Positions 9,227 through 18,153 are shown, numbered from the stretch's first letter. The stretch: DNA of 64,000 nucleotides from Methanosphaera sp. ISO3-F5 (GCF_034480035.2 NZ_CP118753.2:855001-919000), one strand, 5' to 3'. Translations and numbers: made by a program. The notes: a model not told the origin generated them from the sequence alone.

Positions 9227-9775
9227 ATGGTTGCATATAAAATAGATGTAAGGTTAGATATTAATTCAGAAATTAAAAGAACAGTAATTATACCAGGAAA
9301 CATTACCTTTAAAAAATTACATGAAATCATATGTATACTATTTAACTTAAATAACAATAAAAAATATAAGTTCATATTTGAAGATTTAGACTTAATAATC
9401 CATGATACGGGTAGTCTAAATATTGATACTATTGATGCCAGGTTTGAATTAATAGACGCATACTTCTTAAGATATACAAGTATAAAATATGTAAATGACA
9501 TATGGAACATTAAAATAAACAACACAAAAACAAAATATGAAAAAGAATATCCCCAACTACTGGAAATCAAAGGAAACCTCAACCCAACAAACAAAATTAA
9601 ATCAACAAAGGAATATTTAACATCAATAAAACAAAAAGATAAAAACCTTAACGAAATAAGACAATTAAAAACTCAGTCAGAACTAATATCATTATTTAAT
9701 ATTCCACACACTATAGAAAATAACCAGATAACAATACTAAATGAAGATGAAACACTAGAAAAATATATAAAATAA
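9227..9775 (+). CDS. pRiA4b ORF-3-like protein
   Basis: The 182-residue product opens like the plasmid pRiA4b ORF-3 family: YKIDVRLDINSEIKRTVIIPGNITFKKLHEIIC, i.e. a strand pair followed by the R-x-V/I-x-V/I-P...T-L-x-x-L-H-x-I pattern. The rest is more diverged. Function of the family is unknown; members are common near mobile and defence genes. I choose ATG 9227, preceded by GGTGGT, over the longer frame from 9149. The C-terminal third is Lys- and Asn-rich. It stands between the TIR-like and CARF-HEPN genes, which fits an accessory region. Confidence 0.65.
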   Translation: MVAYKIDVRLDINSEIKRTVIIPGNITFKKLHEIICILFNLNNNKKYKFIFEDLDLIIHDTGSLNIDTIDARFELIDAYFLRYTSIKYVNDIWNIKINNTKTKYEKEYPQLLEIKGNLNPTNKIKSTKEYLTSIKQKDKNLNEIRQLKTQSELISLFNIPHTIENNQITILNEDETLEKYIK

Positions 9776-9955
9776 CCTACTTTTAATCAAATACTAAAAC
9801 CCCTGATATAAAATTATTATCAAATAAAAACTTGTCCATTTTATAATAAATAAATAGTTTCCATAATATATTTTTTTTTACTTATTTTTATATAATTCAG
9901 AGCATAATACATAATTTAAACCAAAATTTATAAATAATTATAAAATAATTAATTA

Positions 9956-10048
9956 ATGAATAATTATATATACATCTTAGAAGTTATTAATATTAGCGAT
10001 AATCAAGTATACCTAAAAAATTATGAAAAGTACATCAATTCAAAATAA
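9956..10048 (+). CDS. Possible 30-residue peptide upstream of the CARF-HEPN gene
   Basis: A short ATG frame with the product start MNNYIYILEVINISDNQVYL ends 21 bases before the start codon of the CARF-HEPN gene. The beginning looks vaguely like the first strand of a GIY-YIG nuclease (Y-x-Y-I-L-E), so it may be a gene remnant, but the match is too short to name. It could also be a leader peptide. No clear ribosome binding site precedes it. Confidence 0.3.
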   Translation: MNNYIYILEVINISDNQVYLKNYEKYINSK

Positions 10049-10069
10049 ACTCATAGGGAGGTGAAATAC

Positions 10070-11266
10070 ATGAAAAAAGTATTAATGATATTATGTGACA
10101 AAATAAATCTACAAAAAGAAGAATTCATAAAATATCTATCATCAATCGTATATGATGATCAAGTAGACACAGCAGTACTAGTAGGAACAAAAGAAATACT
10201 TGGATTAATAAGAGAAATAAAAGAATACTATAACCATGAATACTCTCAGGAAATAAACATAAATGTTCTGATACTTCAGAACATGGAAGATACAGATTAC
10301 ATATTCAGCAGATTTAAATTTAAAATTAAAGAATTCCCATACGCACAAATATTAATAAACATTACACATGGTTCAAACAAACTATCAGCAATATCCATGT
10401 TAGTATCAAAAATGTACGGTCTAAGGATACAAGATAGGTTACACATCGAAGATTCATCAAAATTCGAAAACTTTGATGTAATAGAACAAAATGAAAAAAA
10501 TAGCAACAAGCCCATGTATTATATAAAGAAACTATTTAACAATTATGACTACAAACTAGCAAAAGAAGTATTATATGATAATTATGATACAATGGACAAG
10601 ACAGAACAAATGTTTGAAACAATAATAGAAATATATGAAAAATGGGACTCATTTGACTACGAACGATATGATTTTAATAAAATAGAATCATACTTCTCCA
10701 ACCTTAAAGAGATAAAAAATAATTATGAAGCAATAACAATATTAACTGATCGAAATAATGACAAATACAATTCATACCGAATAGCAGATTTAATAAATAA
10801 TGCAAAAAGACGTATAGATGAAGAAAGATATGATGATGCAATAATAAGATTATACAGAGTTCTAGAGCTTATAGGAGAATCAGAATTACAGGAAAAATAT
10901 GGTATAAGAAAGGATGATATACACTTAGATGATATAAATGGATTAAACATAGATAAAACTGCTAAAATCAATATTAAAAAACGTTTAGACTTCAAATATC
11001 CACGATATCAAATACCATTAACAACAACATACTTCATACTTCAAAAATTATATGATAAAGTAGGATTATATTATTCAAGAAACAAACAAAAGTATCAGGA
11101 ACTCTTCCAGAAAAGAAACGTCTCAGTATTAGTTCATGGAAATCATAAATATGAAACATCAGAAATTAAGGAAATGCTACAAAGAGTAACTGATTTAGCA
11201 GGAGTATATGATGAAAATATTCAAACAATCATGTTAAAACTTGATTTTCCAAAATTTAAAATATAA
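10070..11266 (+). CDS. CARF-HEPN ribonuclease, Cas02710 (TIGR02710) type
   Basis: 398 residues. The N-terminal 130 residues fit a CARF Rossmann-like domain: MKKVLMILCDK start, VDTAVLVGT, then ILINITHGSNKLSAISML, the glycine-rich T-G-G-T-K-like loop that binds cyclic oligoadenylate. The C-terminal half is helical and ends with KRNVSVLVHG (about residues 348-357), an R-x6-H motif of HEPN RNases. The family normally degrades RNA when a type III CRISPR complex makes cyclic oligoadenylate. No Cas10, csm/cmr gene or CRISPR array is in the window, so it is a stand-alone effector here. GGGAGGTGA precedes ATG 10070, which I prefer over GTG 10061 lying in that site. Confidence 0.75.
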   Translation: MKKVLMILCDKINLQKEEFIKYLSSIVYDDQVDTAVLVGTKEILGLIREIKEYYNHEYSQEININVLILQNMEDTDYIFSRFKFKIKEFPYAQILINITHGSNKLSAISMLVSKMYGLRIQDRLHIEDSSKFENFDVIEQNEKNSNKPMYYIKKLFNNYDYKLAKEVLYDNYDTMDKTEQMFETIIEIYEKWDSFDYERYDFNKIESYFSNLKEIKNNYEAITILTDRNNDKYNSYRIADLINNAKRRIDEERYDDAIIRLYRVLELIGESELQEKYGIRKDDIHLDDINGLNIDKTAKINIKKRLDFKYPRYQIPLTTTYFILQKLYDKVGLYYSRNKQKYQELFQKRNVSVLVHGNHKYETSEIKEMLQRVTDLAGVYDENIQTIMLKLDFPKFKI

Positions 11267-11388
11267 TCTCCTAATAAAATATTCCTTTTTTTTAAACAAT
11301 TTTTTCAAGAATTATATTAACTTTATTATGGAAAATAAATTAAACTATTAAAAACTAATATAATCTTAACAAGATAAGGTAAAATAAT

Positions 11389-12522
11389 ATGAAAAAACAA
11401 ATAATACGTTTGATATTAATAATAATACTTATTCTGTCATGTTTACAAACTGCAACGGCAGCAAGTGTATTTCTAACATCAGACCATATTGGTACAGATG
11501 ACAATGACTTAAATATGCTGAATTCTGTAAAGAAATACATTGAAGAACTAAGTAATGGTGAAATAAATGTAATAATCGATCCATATGCACCCAGTCCCGG
11601 AGAAGGTACAAGAGCATTAGAAAGTAGTGCTGATGTGAGTGTGAACTTCGCAGCCAGCGACCCGGGTAACTTCCTATTATTGGCAAAAGCAGCAAGTAAT
11701 ATAAATAAACAAATAATCTTTGTAAACACAGGAAATTTTGACTTGGATGAAGCTAATTTTATTAGAAGAGCATGGGATGATAATTACTCCACTGCTTCAT
11801 TTGCAGGAATAAATACTCCCGGCGAATTTCTAAAAAAAGCAGGCATAGAATATGTACAACCATTAAAACAATATTCAACAGGTGATGATTCTTATACTAC
11901 TAGTAAGGATGAAATAAACAGGTACATAGCAGAACAAATAGTAGAAAAAATCAATAAACAATCAAGCAGCCCAGTTTATGATGAAAATCTTGTAGTAACA
12001 CATAAGATGCATCCATCAAAAATGGCACAGGCAAGCAGTGAACTAGTAGCAAGCAATGACACATCCTACAAAGGAAATTATGGAGGATACACAGCATCAC
12101 AATTACTATACCTGACAAGCTCATACCTCAATGGGAACGGACTTGAAGAACCAAAAAATTATGATCTTCCAGATTCACCATTAGAAACATCAATACTAGC
12201 AAAAGAATCATACTCAACATATGATTACATGAAAATGGGAAGCCTAGTGAAAAAGTATATGGATGAAAATGGACGAGCACCAAACTATATAAATTACGAG
12301 GGAGCATACCTAGCATATCCTGATGTAATGTACAATTTTGCAAGAATCACAGAAAACCATACTAGTTCAAGTCACATGGACTTCGCAACACATTACAGGT
12401 TTGATAAAGTAAACAGTTCATTACTTATGGACGCATTACCATTCATTCTAATAGGATTAGTACTTTTAGTACTGTATGCTTTAATAAGAAAAATCAGAAA
12501 CAAAAATAAAAGAAGAAGATAA
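11389..12522 (+). CDS. Secreted, C-terminally anchored surface protein with pseudomurein-binding-like repeats
   Basis: 377 residues: signal peptide (about 1-25, ending TATAA), an extracytoplasmic body, a membrane helix near 350-368 (LPFILIGLVLLVLYALI) and a basic tail RKIRNKNKRRR. The section GSLVKKYMDENGRAPNYINY (about 285-305) and the preceding YTASQLLYLTSSYL look like pseudomurein-binding repeats, in which N-G-R-x-P-N-Y-I/V is typical. The N-terminal half (ADVSVNFAASDPGNFLLLAK, IIFVNTGNF) looks like a Rossmann-like domain of unknown role. This points to attachment to the pseudomurein wall of a Methanobacteriales cell. Possible roles are wall turnover or adhesion. Confidence 0.7.
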   Translation: MKKQIIRLILIIILILSCLQTATAASVFLTSDHIGTDDNDLNMLNSVKKYIEELSNGEINVIIDPYAPSPGEGTRALESSADVSVNFAASDPGNFLLLAKAASNINKQIIFVNTGNFDLDEANFIRRAWDDNYSTASFAGINTPGEFLKKAGIEYVQPLKQYSTGDDSYTTSKDEINRYIAEQIVEKINKQSSSPVYDENLVVTHKMHPSKMAQASSELVASNDTSYKGNYGGYTASQLLYLTSSYLNGNGLEEPKNYDLPDSPLETSILAKESYSTYDYMKMGSLVKKYMDENGRAPNYINYEGAYLAYPDVMYNFARITENHTSSSHMDFATHYRFDKVNSSLLMDALPFILIGLVLLVLYALIRKIRNKNKRRR

Positions 12523-12548
12523 TAAAAAAAATATAAGGGATGATAATA

Positions 12549-12954
12549 ATGTCAGACATAGAAAAAGTAGATAAATACTAACAGAAGTAGGAATGTTCTT
12601 CCTGGCAACAGTAGATGAAGACCAACCAAAATGCAGACCATTAGGTTTACATATACTATATGAGGATAAAATATACTTCGGAGTAGGAGACTTCAAAGAT
12701 GTTTATAAACAAATGATAGCAAATCCTAAAATTGAAATAGTTGCCACAAGAGGAGAAGATATTCTCAGATACTATGGAATAGCTAAGTTTGAAGATAACA
12801 AAGCAGTTCTAGAAAAAGCTGCAGAAATCTTACAGACTTAAAAGAAGTATATGAAGAAAATGGGTGGAAGATGAAATTATTCTATGTTGATGAAGCTACA
12901 GTTGAATTTAGAAACATGTTCCAGGTAGAAGAAACATATAATTTCAATTATTAA
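12549..12954 (+). pseudogene. Broken FMN-binding split-barrel gene (paralogue of 6857)
   Basis: The ATG at 12549 gives only MSDIEKVDKY before a stop; the next frame continues with LTEVGMFFLATVDEDQPKCRPLG to 12841 and a third frame with KEVYEENGWKMKLFYVDEATVEFRNMFQVEETYNFNY to 12954. Joined, these give a protein like the intact neighbour at 6857-7273, with the same FLATV..D.PK.RP.G and E-F/I-R-x-M-F motifs. Two frameshifts, near 12580 and 12838, are needed to restore it. Unless these are sequence errors, the gene is dead. Confidence 0.8.
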
Positions 12955-12990
12955 TCCCCCATTTTTTCTCATAATCATTTATTTTTTCTT

Positions 12991-14445
12991 TTAGTACAAG
13001 TATTTTTCATAACGGCGTGTAAGAAACTTGTTTATCTCATTTTTGCTGAACTTTAATTCATAGAGAATGCATGCTTCAATAAGGCATTTTAATAATGTTC
13101 CAGCATATTCAAGGTCATTCTTGTTAATAATGTCATTATAATCATCGATTTGTGGGTGTGTATAATAATTACGAGTGTTACGTAACAGTTTTGAAATAAA
13201 CATTATCTTCTCAGTGTATATTGAATCCTCTTTTGAGAGGAAGTAATAGTTTTCATATAACTTTTCCACTAGTTTAATGATAATGTCAATCTTAAAATTC
13301 TCTAATAATATGATGAACATACCCTTTGTTGAAGGGATTAGGTCATGATTATAATTATTTTCCTTAAACAAGTCTTTAACATCATAATTGTTCTGATTTT
13401 TGTTACGTTTAGCCCATTTACTGTCATCTTTAACAATAAAGTTTTCTGATAATTTAAAACTAATGTTCATTGGATTATTTGTATTTGAAACAAAAAATTC
13501 TAATGATTTAACATAGTTTATAAACACTAGTTCTGGATGATTGTCAAGATCGGCAAGTGATGTGTACAGTATTAGCATGGTGTAAAACTTGTTATAGAAT
13601 GAAAACCAAGTATTGAAGAATGCGTTTGCATCTTTGAGTTCATTAACATAGAATAGTGGTTTGTTATCTGTATCTGATTTTTCAGGCATATCTGGAAGTA
13701 TTACTTCTGTTAAGCTACCGTCATGTAATGAAGGGTATTCATTTAGTTTAGAGCTGATTTTATATAATTCTACCTTGTTGAATAAGAGGTATATGAGCAT
13801 TTTTAAACAGTTCATATCCTTTACAAATTCGTTGTAATCTACCTTATTTTTATATTTAAGTGAAATCATTGGTTCTTGTTCCAGGAAGTATGGTAATGAA
13901 CTGTTGGTTTTCTTAAATGTATGATATCTGATATATAATGATAGGTTTAAGTTTCTGCGACTGATTGTCATGTTGGAGAAGATTTTATTGAATGATTTTA
14001 TTCTTCCAACTAATTCATCTGTGTTGTTCTTGTTTGATAGGAAGTTCACATAACTAACATAGTCTATGTTTTTTGTGAATTTCTTGTTGTCTAAACTGTA
14101 CCATTTTAGAAGGTTATTGAAGTGGAGGGACATGTTGTTTACTTTTAATTCCTTAATGTTGTTGTATGTTCCCTCGAATATTCTGTTAATATGGTATTCG
14201 CATTTTATATCATTATAGTATTGGGACATTTGTATGTTGAATGCTTTTTTGAATACGCTGAATGTATAGTTTTTTCCGTTAATTTTTGTATGAACGAAGT
14301 CGTATTCGCTTGTAACGGGTAAATCCCATATAAATCTGTCAACTTTTAAAACATATAAGTTTTCTTCATTTTTTTCTAAATAGCCTATATGTTCATCTTT
14401 TGAGTTTCCCGTATAGAAACGACATATTTGGTTAGTAAAATTCAT
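12991..14445 (-). CDS. ApeA-like HEPN anti-phage protein
   Basis: 484 residues with the layout of ApeA-type proteins: a beta-rich N-terminal domain (about 1-250, e.g. ICRFYTGNSKDEHIGYLEKN) and a helical C-terminal HEPN domain. The HEPN motif is LLRNTRNYYTHPQ (about 421-432), containing R-N-Y-Y-T-H, an R-x4-H site. In ApeA systems the HEPN RNase halts translation of infected cells. It is transcribed toward the FMN-protein pseudogene and lies next to a TIR-like and a CARF-HEPN gene, so the neighbourhood supports defence. The N-terminal match is by eye and weaker than the HEPN call. No ribosome binding site stands out. Confidence 0.6.
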   Translation of the reverse strand: MNFTNQICRFYTGNSKDEHIGYLEKNEENLYVLKVDRFIWDLPVTSEYDFVHTKINGKNYTFSVFKKAFNIQMSQYYNDIKCEYHINRIFEGTYNNIKELKVNNMSLHFNNLLKWYSLDNKKFTKNIDYVSYVNFLSNKNNTDELVGRIKSFNKIFSNMTISRRNLNLSLYIRYHTFKKTNSSLPYFLEQEPMISLKYKNKVDYNEFVKDMNCLKMLIYLLFNKVELYKISSKLNEYPSLHDGSLTEVILPDMPEKSDTDNKPLFYVNELKDANAFFNTWFSFYNKFYTMLILYTSLADLDNHPELVFINYVKSLEFFVSNTNNPMNISFKLSENFIVKDDSKWAKRNKNQNNYDVKDLFKENNYNHDLIPSTKGMFIILLENFKIDIIIKLVEKLYENYYFLSKEDSIYTEKIMFISKLLRNTRNYYTHPQIDDYNDIINKNDLEYAGTLLKCLIEACILYELKFSKNEINKFLTRRYEKYLY

Positions 14446-14586
14446 GAAATCACTGTATTTTTTGATAAAAATAGTTTTTATTATCTTTCTATTATTATAT
14501 TATTATTTTTTCTTTTGTTAAGTTTTTCGATTTTTCAATAATAATAATAGTTTTAGTATATAAAGTATTATATGGGGTTGATATTA

Positions 14587-14835
14587 ATGGTTAATAATGA
14601 TTTGGAAAGTAAAGAAAAAATTACTGTAGATATTCAGAAGCTTGAAAGAAATCTTAAACAGGTTGAGGATATTACTTTTGTTGGTAAAGAAAAGGAAGTT
14701 TATGATAGGGCTGTGGATTATATGAATGATTCTAAGTATTATCTTGAAAAGGAGGATATGCGCACAGCTTTTGGTTGTATTGAGTATAGTCATGGATTGC
14801 TTGATGCTCTTAGGATGATACATGGATTAATATAA
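14587..14835 (+). CDS. DUF357 protein
   Basis: 82 residues, helical: EKITVDIQKLERNLKQVE, then VYDRAVDYMNDSKYYLEKEDMRTAFGCIEYSHGLLDALRM. This matches the archaeal DUF357 family, whose E-D-x-x-x-A-F-x-x-I-x-Y-A/S-x-G-x-L-D-A motif is nearly universal in methanogens. It forms a helical hairpin; function unknown. GGGGTTGAT at 14575-14583 places the start at ATG 14587 rather than 14572. Its stop codon abuts the convergent acetyltransferase end with no spacer. Confidence 0.85.
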   Translation: MVNNDLESKEKITVDIQKLERNLKQVEDITFVGKEKEVYDRAVDYMNDSKYYLEKEDMRTAFGCIEYSHGLLDALRMIHGLI

Positions 14836-15390
14836 TTAATTTTTGTATTCTTTTTTTAGTATGGAGTATAAGTCTAGGTTACTGTATGTGTTATCAGTAT
14901 TTTTTTGTCCTTCTCTTAGTTTTCCTTCGTAAATCATGTCTAGTTTTTTCATTACTTTTTTTGATGCGGTGTTGTCTTCGTGGCATGATGCGTAGATTCT
15001 GTTGAATTTTGCTTTGTTGAATGCGTAGTCGAGTACTGCTTTTGCTGCTTCGGTCATGATTCCTTTTTTCCACCATTGGCTTCCTAAACTGTATCCTAGT
15101 TCTCCTGAGTTGTTGTTTTCGTCTACGTTGAATATTGCTATTGATCCTACTATTTGGTTGTTGTAGGTTATTGTCCATGAGTAGTGTAGTGGGTTGTCCT
15201 GGTATTCTTTTATGTTGTATTCTATGAATTTTTCACATTTTTCTGGTGTGTTGCATGGTATCCATGAGATGTATTTTGTTATTTTTTTGTCACTTCCATA
15301 GTTTTGGTATACTTCTGTTGTGTCTTCTTTTTTGAATTGTCTTAGGGTTAGGCGTTTTGTTTTTATTTCTTGTGTTCCTATTTTTTCCAT
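14836..15390 (-). CDS. GNAT acetyltransferase, RimJ/RimL type
   Basis: 184 residues with the Acetyltransf_3 layout: TKRLTLRQFKKEDT at the start, IVGSIAIFNVDENNNSGELGYSLGSQWWKKGIMTEA in the centre (acetyl-CoA loop Q-W-W-K-K-G-I-M-T-E-A), and ASCHEDNTASKKVMKKLDM near the end. It should acetylate an amino group of a protein N-terminus or small molecule; the substrate is unknown. A stretch of T/A-rich DNA upstream (15391-15500) carries no gene. It meets DUF357 end to end. Confidence 0.9.
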   Translation of the reverse strand: MEKIGTQEIKTKRLTLRQFKKEDTTEVYQNYGSDKKITKYISWIPCNTPEKCEKFIEYNIKEYQDNPLHYSWTITYNNQIVGSIAIFNVDENNNSGELGYSLGSQWWKKGIMTEAAKAVLDYAFNKAKFNRIYASCHEDNTASKKVMKKLDMIYEGKLREGQKNTDNTYSNLDLYSILKKEYKN

Positions 15391-15504
15391 TTTTTTTCAC
15401 TTTTCATGTTTTTTTTATATTTTATTTTTATTTTATTTGTTTATTATATTTTTCAATGTTGTTTGTTTGTTTTTCTTTGTTTTTTTAGTTTTTTGGGCGA
15501 TTGT

Positions 15505-15554
15505 TTTATATAGTTTGTTTTCAAAATATAAATATACCCATAGGGGTATAGGTA
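15505..15554 (+). promoter_or_regulatory. Metal-type promoter: TATA box plus dyad operator
   Basis: TTTATATAG (15505-15513) is followed after 19 bases by TACCCATAGGGGTATAGGTA (15535-15554), placing the operator over the expected RNA start, the position for a repressor. The same operator, reversed, recurs before feoA (24440-24461) and twice more at 24734 and 25198. The feoA link suggests control by iron or another metal through a DtxR/MntR- or CsoR-like repressor; the regulator itself is not in the window. Confidence 0.6.
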
Positions 15555-15579
15555 TAATAAATTTAAGAGGTACAAAAAA

Positions 15580-15681
15580 ATGAACGAAATCATCCTAAAC
15601 AACATATCATTCATATTCATAATGACACTAGTACTGATAAGCTTCATACTAGTAGTAAAAACAAGCAATAAACCATATTAA
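15580..15681 (+). CDS. 33-residue single-span membrane peptide
   Basis: MNEIILNNISFIFIMTLVLI begins a peptide with one hydrophobic helix (about 9-26) and a short basic tail KTSNKPY. AGAGGTA lies 10 bases before the ATG, and the promoter upstream shares its operator with feoA, so it is likely a real, metal-regulated small protein. It could be a small subunit of a ferrous-iron or other metal transporter encoded elsewhere; this is inference. Its size and lack of motifs prevent a family call. Confidence 0.55.
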   Translation: MNEIILNNISFIFIMTLVLISFILVVKTSNKPY

Positions 15682-15914
15682 CAACACACTCCTTTTTTAA
15701 ACTATTTTTTTAAAAACAACTAATAACAGCCACACACAAAAAAGAATTATCATTCAAATTTATTTTAATAAAAAACAAAAACATAGAAAAAATTAGTATA
15801 CTTTAAATACTTTGATTTCCTATACTATAATTAATGATAACAATCTTAACAAAACAAAAAAAATTAAAAGATTGGAATCAAAAAAATGATAAAAACACAA
15901 AGGAGACGATAATT

Positions 15915-16085
15915 ATGGCCCAACATGATAAAATTGTTTTAAAAAATACAGACGAAAACAACATGTCAACAACAATAGAACTAGACAATCTAAACAAAAC
16001 AAGCGTTAAATGGGGATTAGATCCAGAAAAAACAGAATATGTTGGGAAAGTAAACATAAAAGACCTGGAAGAAAAAGAAGAATAA
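15915..16085 (+). CDS. Unknown 56-residue soluble protein
   Basis: The product, MAQHDKIVLKNTDENNMSTT onward, is a small charged protein with a likely beta start (KIVLKN, TTIELDN) and an acidic end KDLEEKEE. Family not recognised. I choose ATG 15915 because AGGAGA lies at 15901-15906, the right distance; the frame is open further upstream but lacks a site there. About 45 bases later come the T-run-free end and the convergent SpoIIM gene. Confidence 0.6.
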   Translation: MAQHDKIVLKNTDENNMSTTIELDNLNKTSVKWGLDPEKTEYVGKVNIKDLEEKEE

Positions 16086-16146
16086 CTTCCACTTCCTCCC
16101 CTCCCTAAACTATTTAAATAACACCCACATAATTACTCATTTTAAA

Positions 16147-16734
16147 CTAAACAAAGACAACTGACTTAACAAGTGCAATAATCAACACAACTACTAAAAT
16201 AATAGTAACAGTTAAAATCAAATCCTTAAAAGGAACCTTAATCCTAGAAGCAATACTCCTCCAACTAAAAGAACTAACTTCCAAAATAAAACGAACTTCA
16301 ATCTTAGCAACCAACAATGATCCAACCAACACAAACACATCATTAACCATATGAATTAAACTAATAACACTAGGAGCATTACCAATTCCCACCTCATTTG
16401 CAACAACAAACAAGATAGACAAAACAGAAAACGACAAACCAAGTAACATAGTATATAAACTATAAACAATATTTTTAACAAAAATCACAACAAAACTACC
16501 AGTTATGTCACCCGGTAAGAACATATACAAGTTCAAAGAACTGTTAACAAAACTTAAAAACCCAGTATTAACATTACTATGATTAAAGCCAGTGTAAAAA
16601 GACAATAAAATTAAACAAATACTAATAATGAAAAAAAGTTTGTTTCTCTTAAAATAATCCTTAAAATTACCTTTATTATAAACATCTTTAAAAAATTTTC
16701 TAATAATAACCACCCTTTTTACAAGATAATACAT
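16147..16734 (-). CDS. SpoIIM-family (DUF95) membrane protein
   Basis: 195 residues with about five membrane helices: LFFIISICLILLSFYTGF (about 33-50), then GSFVVIFVKNIVYSLYTMLLGLSFSVLSILFVVANEVGIG with the family F-x-x-N-x-x-x-x-x-x-x-x-G-x-x-x-G...N-G/E-x-x-x-G pattern, then two C-terminal spans. The family includes SpoIIM and many archaeal relatives of unknown role, thought to act in membrane shaping or wall enzyme complexes. The N-terminal VKRVVIIRKFFKDVYNKGNFKDYFKRNK is basic and cytoplasmic. The start is not certain; ATG 16734 is used. Confidence 0.75.
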   Translation of the reverse strand: MYYLVKRVVIIRKFFKDVYNKGNFKDYFKRNKLFFIISICLILLSFYTGFNHSNVNTGFLSFVNSSLNLYMFLPGDITGSFVVIFVKNIVYSLYTMLLGLSFSVLSILFVVANEVGIGNAPSVISLIHMVNDVFVLVGSLLVAKIEVRFILEVSSFSWRSIASRIKVPFKDLILTVTIILVVVLIIALVKSVVFV

Positions 16735-16898
16735 AATATGTAAAAGATATCTATTAAAATTTTACTATAATATATATGAATCAACAAAACAACTTATTTT
16801 ACAAAAAAAATAATTGAAAAACATTAATTTGATAAAAAAAAGAATATCAAATAATATAATAAAGAAAATAACAAACAATAACTAAAAGAGAAAATATT

Positions 16899-17711
16899 AT
16901 GAAAATATTATACTTAACAGACCTATACTATGAAGCCAAAGGAAGAAAATACTACGAAGAAGACTTATATATAACATCAATACTAAAAAATAAATTTAAC
17001 CTAGTACTATGCCACCCTTTAAACTCAAAAAGCTTCGAAGAAGATGTAGACTTAATAATATTCAGAAACACAGGATCAGTAATAGGATACAAAGAAGAAT
17101 ACAAAAAATTTATAAACAGAATAAAAACAAAAAATATCCGGACATTCAATGAATTCAATGGAAAAGCAGACATGCAAGGAAAACAATACTTACTAGAACT
17201 AACAAAAGCAAACTATCCAGTAATACCCACAATTAACTCACAAAAAGATTTATCATCATTACATGACGTGGAAGAATATGTAATAAAACCATTAGATGGT
17301 GCTGATTCAATAGGTCTTGAATATGTGACAAAAAAAGAATTAATTGAAAAAGAATTATCTGATAAAATGTTAATTCAGCCACGCATAGATTTTGAATATG
17401 AAGTATCATTCTATTATATAAACGATAAATTTGAATACGCACTCTATGCACCAAATAAAGAAAAAAGATGGGAATTAGAACAATATAAACCAACAAAAGA
17501 AGACTTAGAATTTGCTGAAAAATTCATAAAATGGAATACAATAAAAAAAGGAATACAAAGAGTCGACGCATGCAGAACAAAAGACGGTAAATTATTACTT
17601 GTAGAATTAGAAGATTTAAATCCGTATTTATCATTATCTAGTTTGGATGAAGAAACAAAGAACCAGTTTATGGAAGATTTTATAAAAACAATACAATCAT
17701 ATGATGATTAA
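16899..17711 (+). CDS. ATP-grasp enzyme
   Basis: 270 residues with an ATP-grasp layout: an N-terminal pre-grasp domain (MKILYLTDLYYEAKG), the ATP-binding strands EYVIKPLDGADSIGLEYV (about 128-146) and MLIQPRID, then YEVSFYYIND and the metal-binding end LLLVELEDLNPYLSL (E and N pair). The family joins a carboxylate to an amine or thiol using ATP, as in glutathione synthetase or RimK. The substrate cannot be inferred. It ends 7 bases before the convergent transporter-like gene. The promoter region 16735-16898 is A-rich. Confidence 0.8.
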   Translation: MKILYLTDLYYEAKGRKYYEEDLYITSILKNKFNLVLCHPLNSKSFEEDVDLIIFRNTGSVIGYKEEYKKFINRIKTKNIRTFNEFNGKADMQGKQYLLELTKANYPVIPTINSQKDLSSLHDVEEYVIKPLDGADSIGLEYVTKKELIEKELSDKMLIQPRIDFEYEVSFYYINDKFEYALYAPNKEKRWELEQYKPTKEDLEFAEKFIKWNTIKKGIQRVDACRTKDGKLLLVELEDLNPYLSLSSLDEETKNQFMEDFIKTIQSYDD

Positions 17712-17718
17712 ATGAATA

Positions 17719-18153
17719 TTATAAGTTAATAAATATTAAACCAATTATACAAAGAATCATACCTACAATCTGTTTAACACTAATTCCTTCATGAAATAGA
17801 ACAGCACCAATAATGAGCAAAGCTATTGCAAGGCACGTGTTAGCAACCACTGGAGCATTATTTACTTGCCATCCAAGCCTATACGCATAAATATATCCTG
17901 CCTCCAATCCCACTATACAAATTCCCAGAAGAATTGATGACCAGTTAATATTAGACAGTTGCACAACCAGATTCTCTGGTTTAACCATTGAAACGAATAA
18001 GATTGCCGATAATATTGCTGCTGAAACATATGTAACTGTTAAACTGCCAAAAGTATTCACATTACCTGGTATGGTTTTGCTGCAGATATGATATAAACAG
18101 TTGGATAAAACGATTATCAGTATAGGTATGGCCATATTTAACAGTATCATCAA
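17719..18153 (-). CDS. EamA-like half-size transporter
   Basis: 144 residues with five hydrophobic spans: MMILLNMAIPILIIVLSNCL, FGSLTVTYVSAAILSAILFV, WSSILLGICIVGLEAGYIYAY, VVANTCLAIALLIIGAVLF and VKQIVGMILCIIGLIFINL. The pattern E-G-I-S-V-K-Q-x-x-G-x-x-L/I-I-x-G-x-x in the last part is typical of one EamA/DMT repeat, like small multidrug-type proteins that work as dimers. Substrate unknown. Upstream 18154-18423 contains no gene. Confidence 0.75.
   Translation of the reverse strand: MMILLNMAIPILIIVLSNCLYHICSKTIPGNVNTFGSLTVTYVSAAILSAILFVSMVKPENLVVQLSNINWSSILLGICIVGLEAGYIYAYRLGWQVNNAPVVANTCLAIALLIIGAVLFHEGISVKQIVGMILCIIGLIFINL

Noticed and set aside
11389-12522. Periplasmic substrate-binding protein
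   Set aside because: The signal peptide fits, but the C-terminal membrane anchor and the N-G-R-x-P-N-Y-I repeat fit a wall-bound surface protein better.
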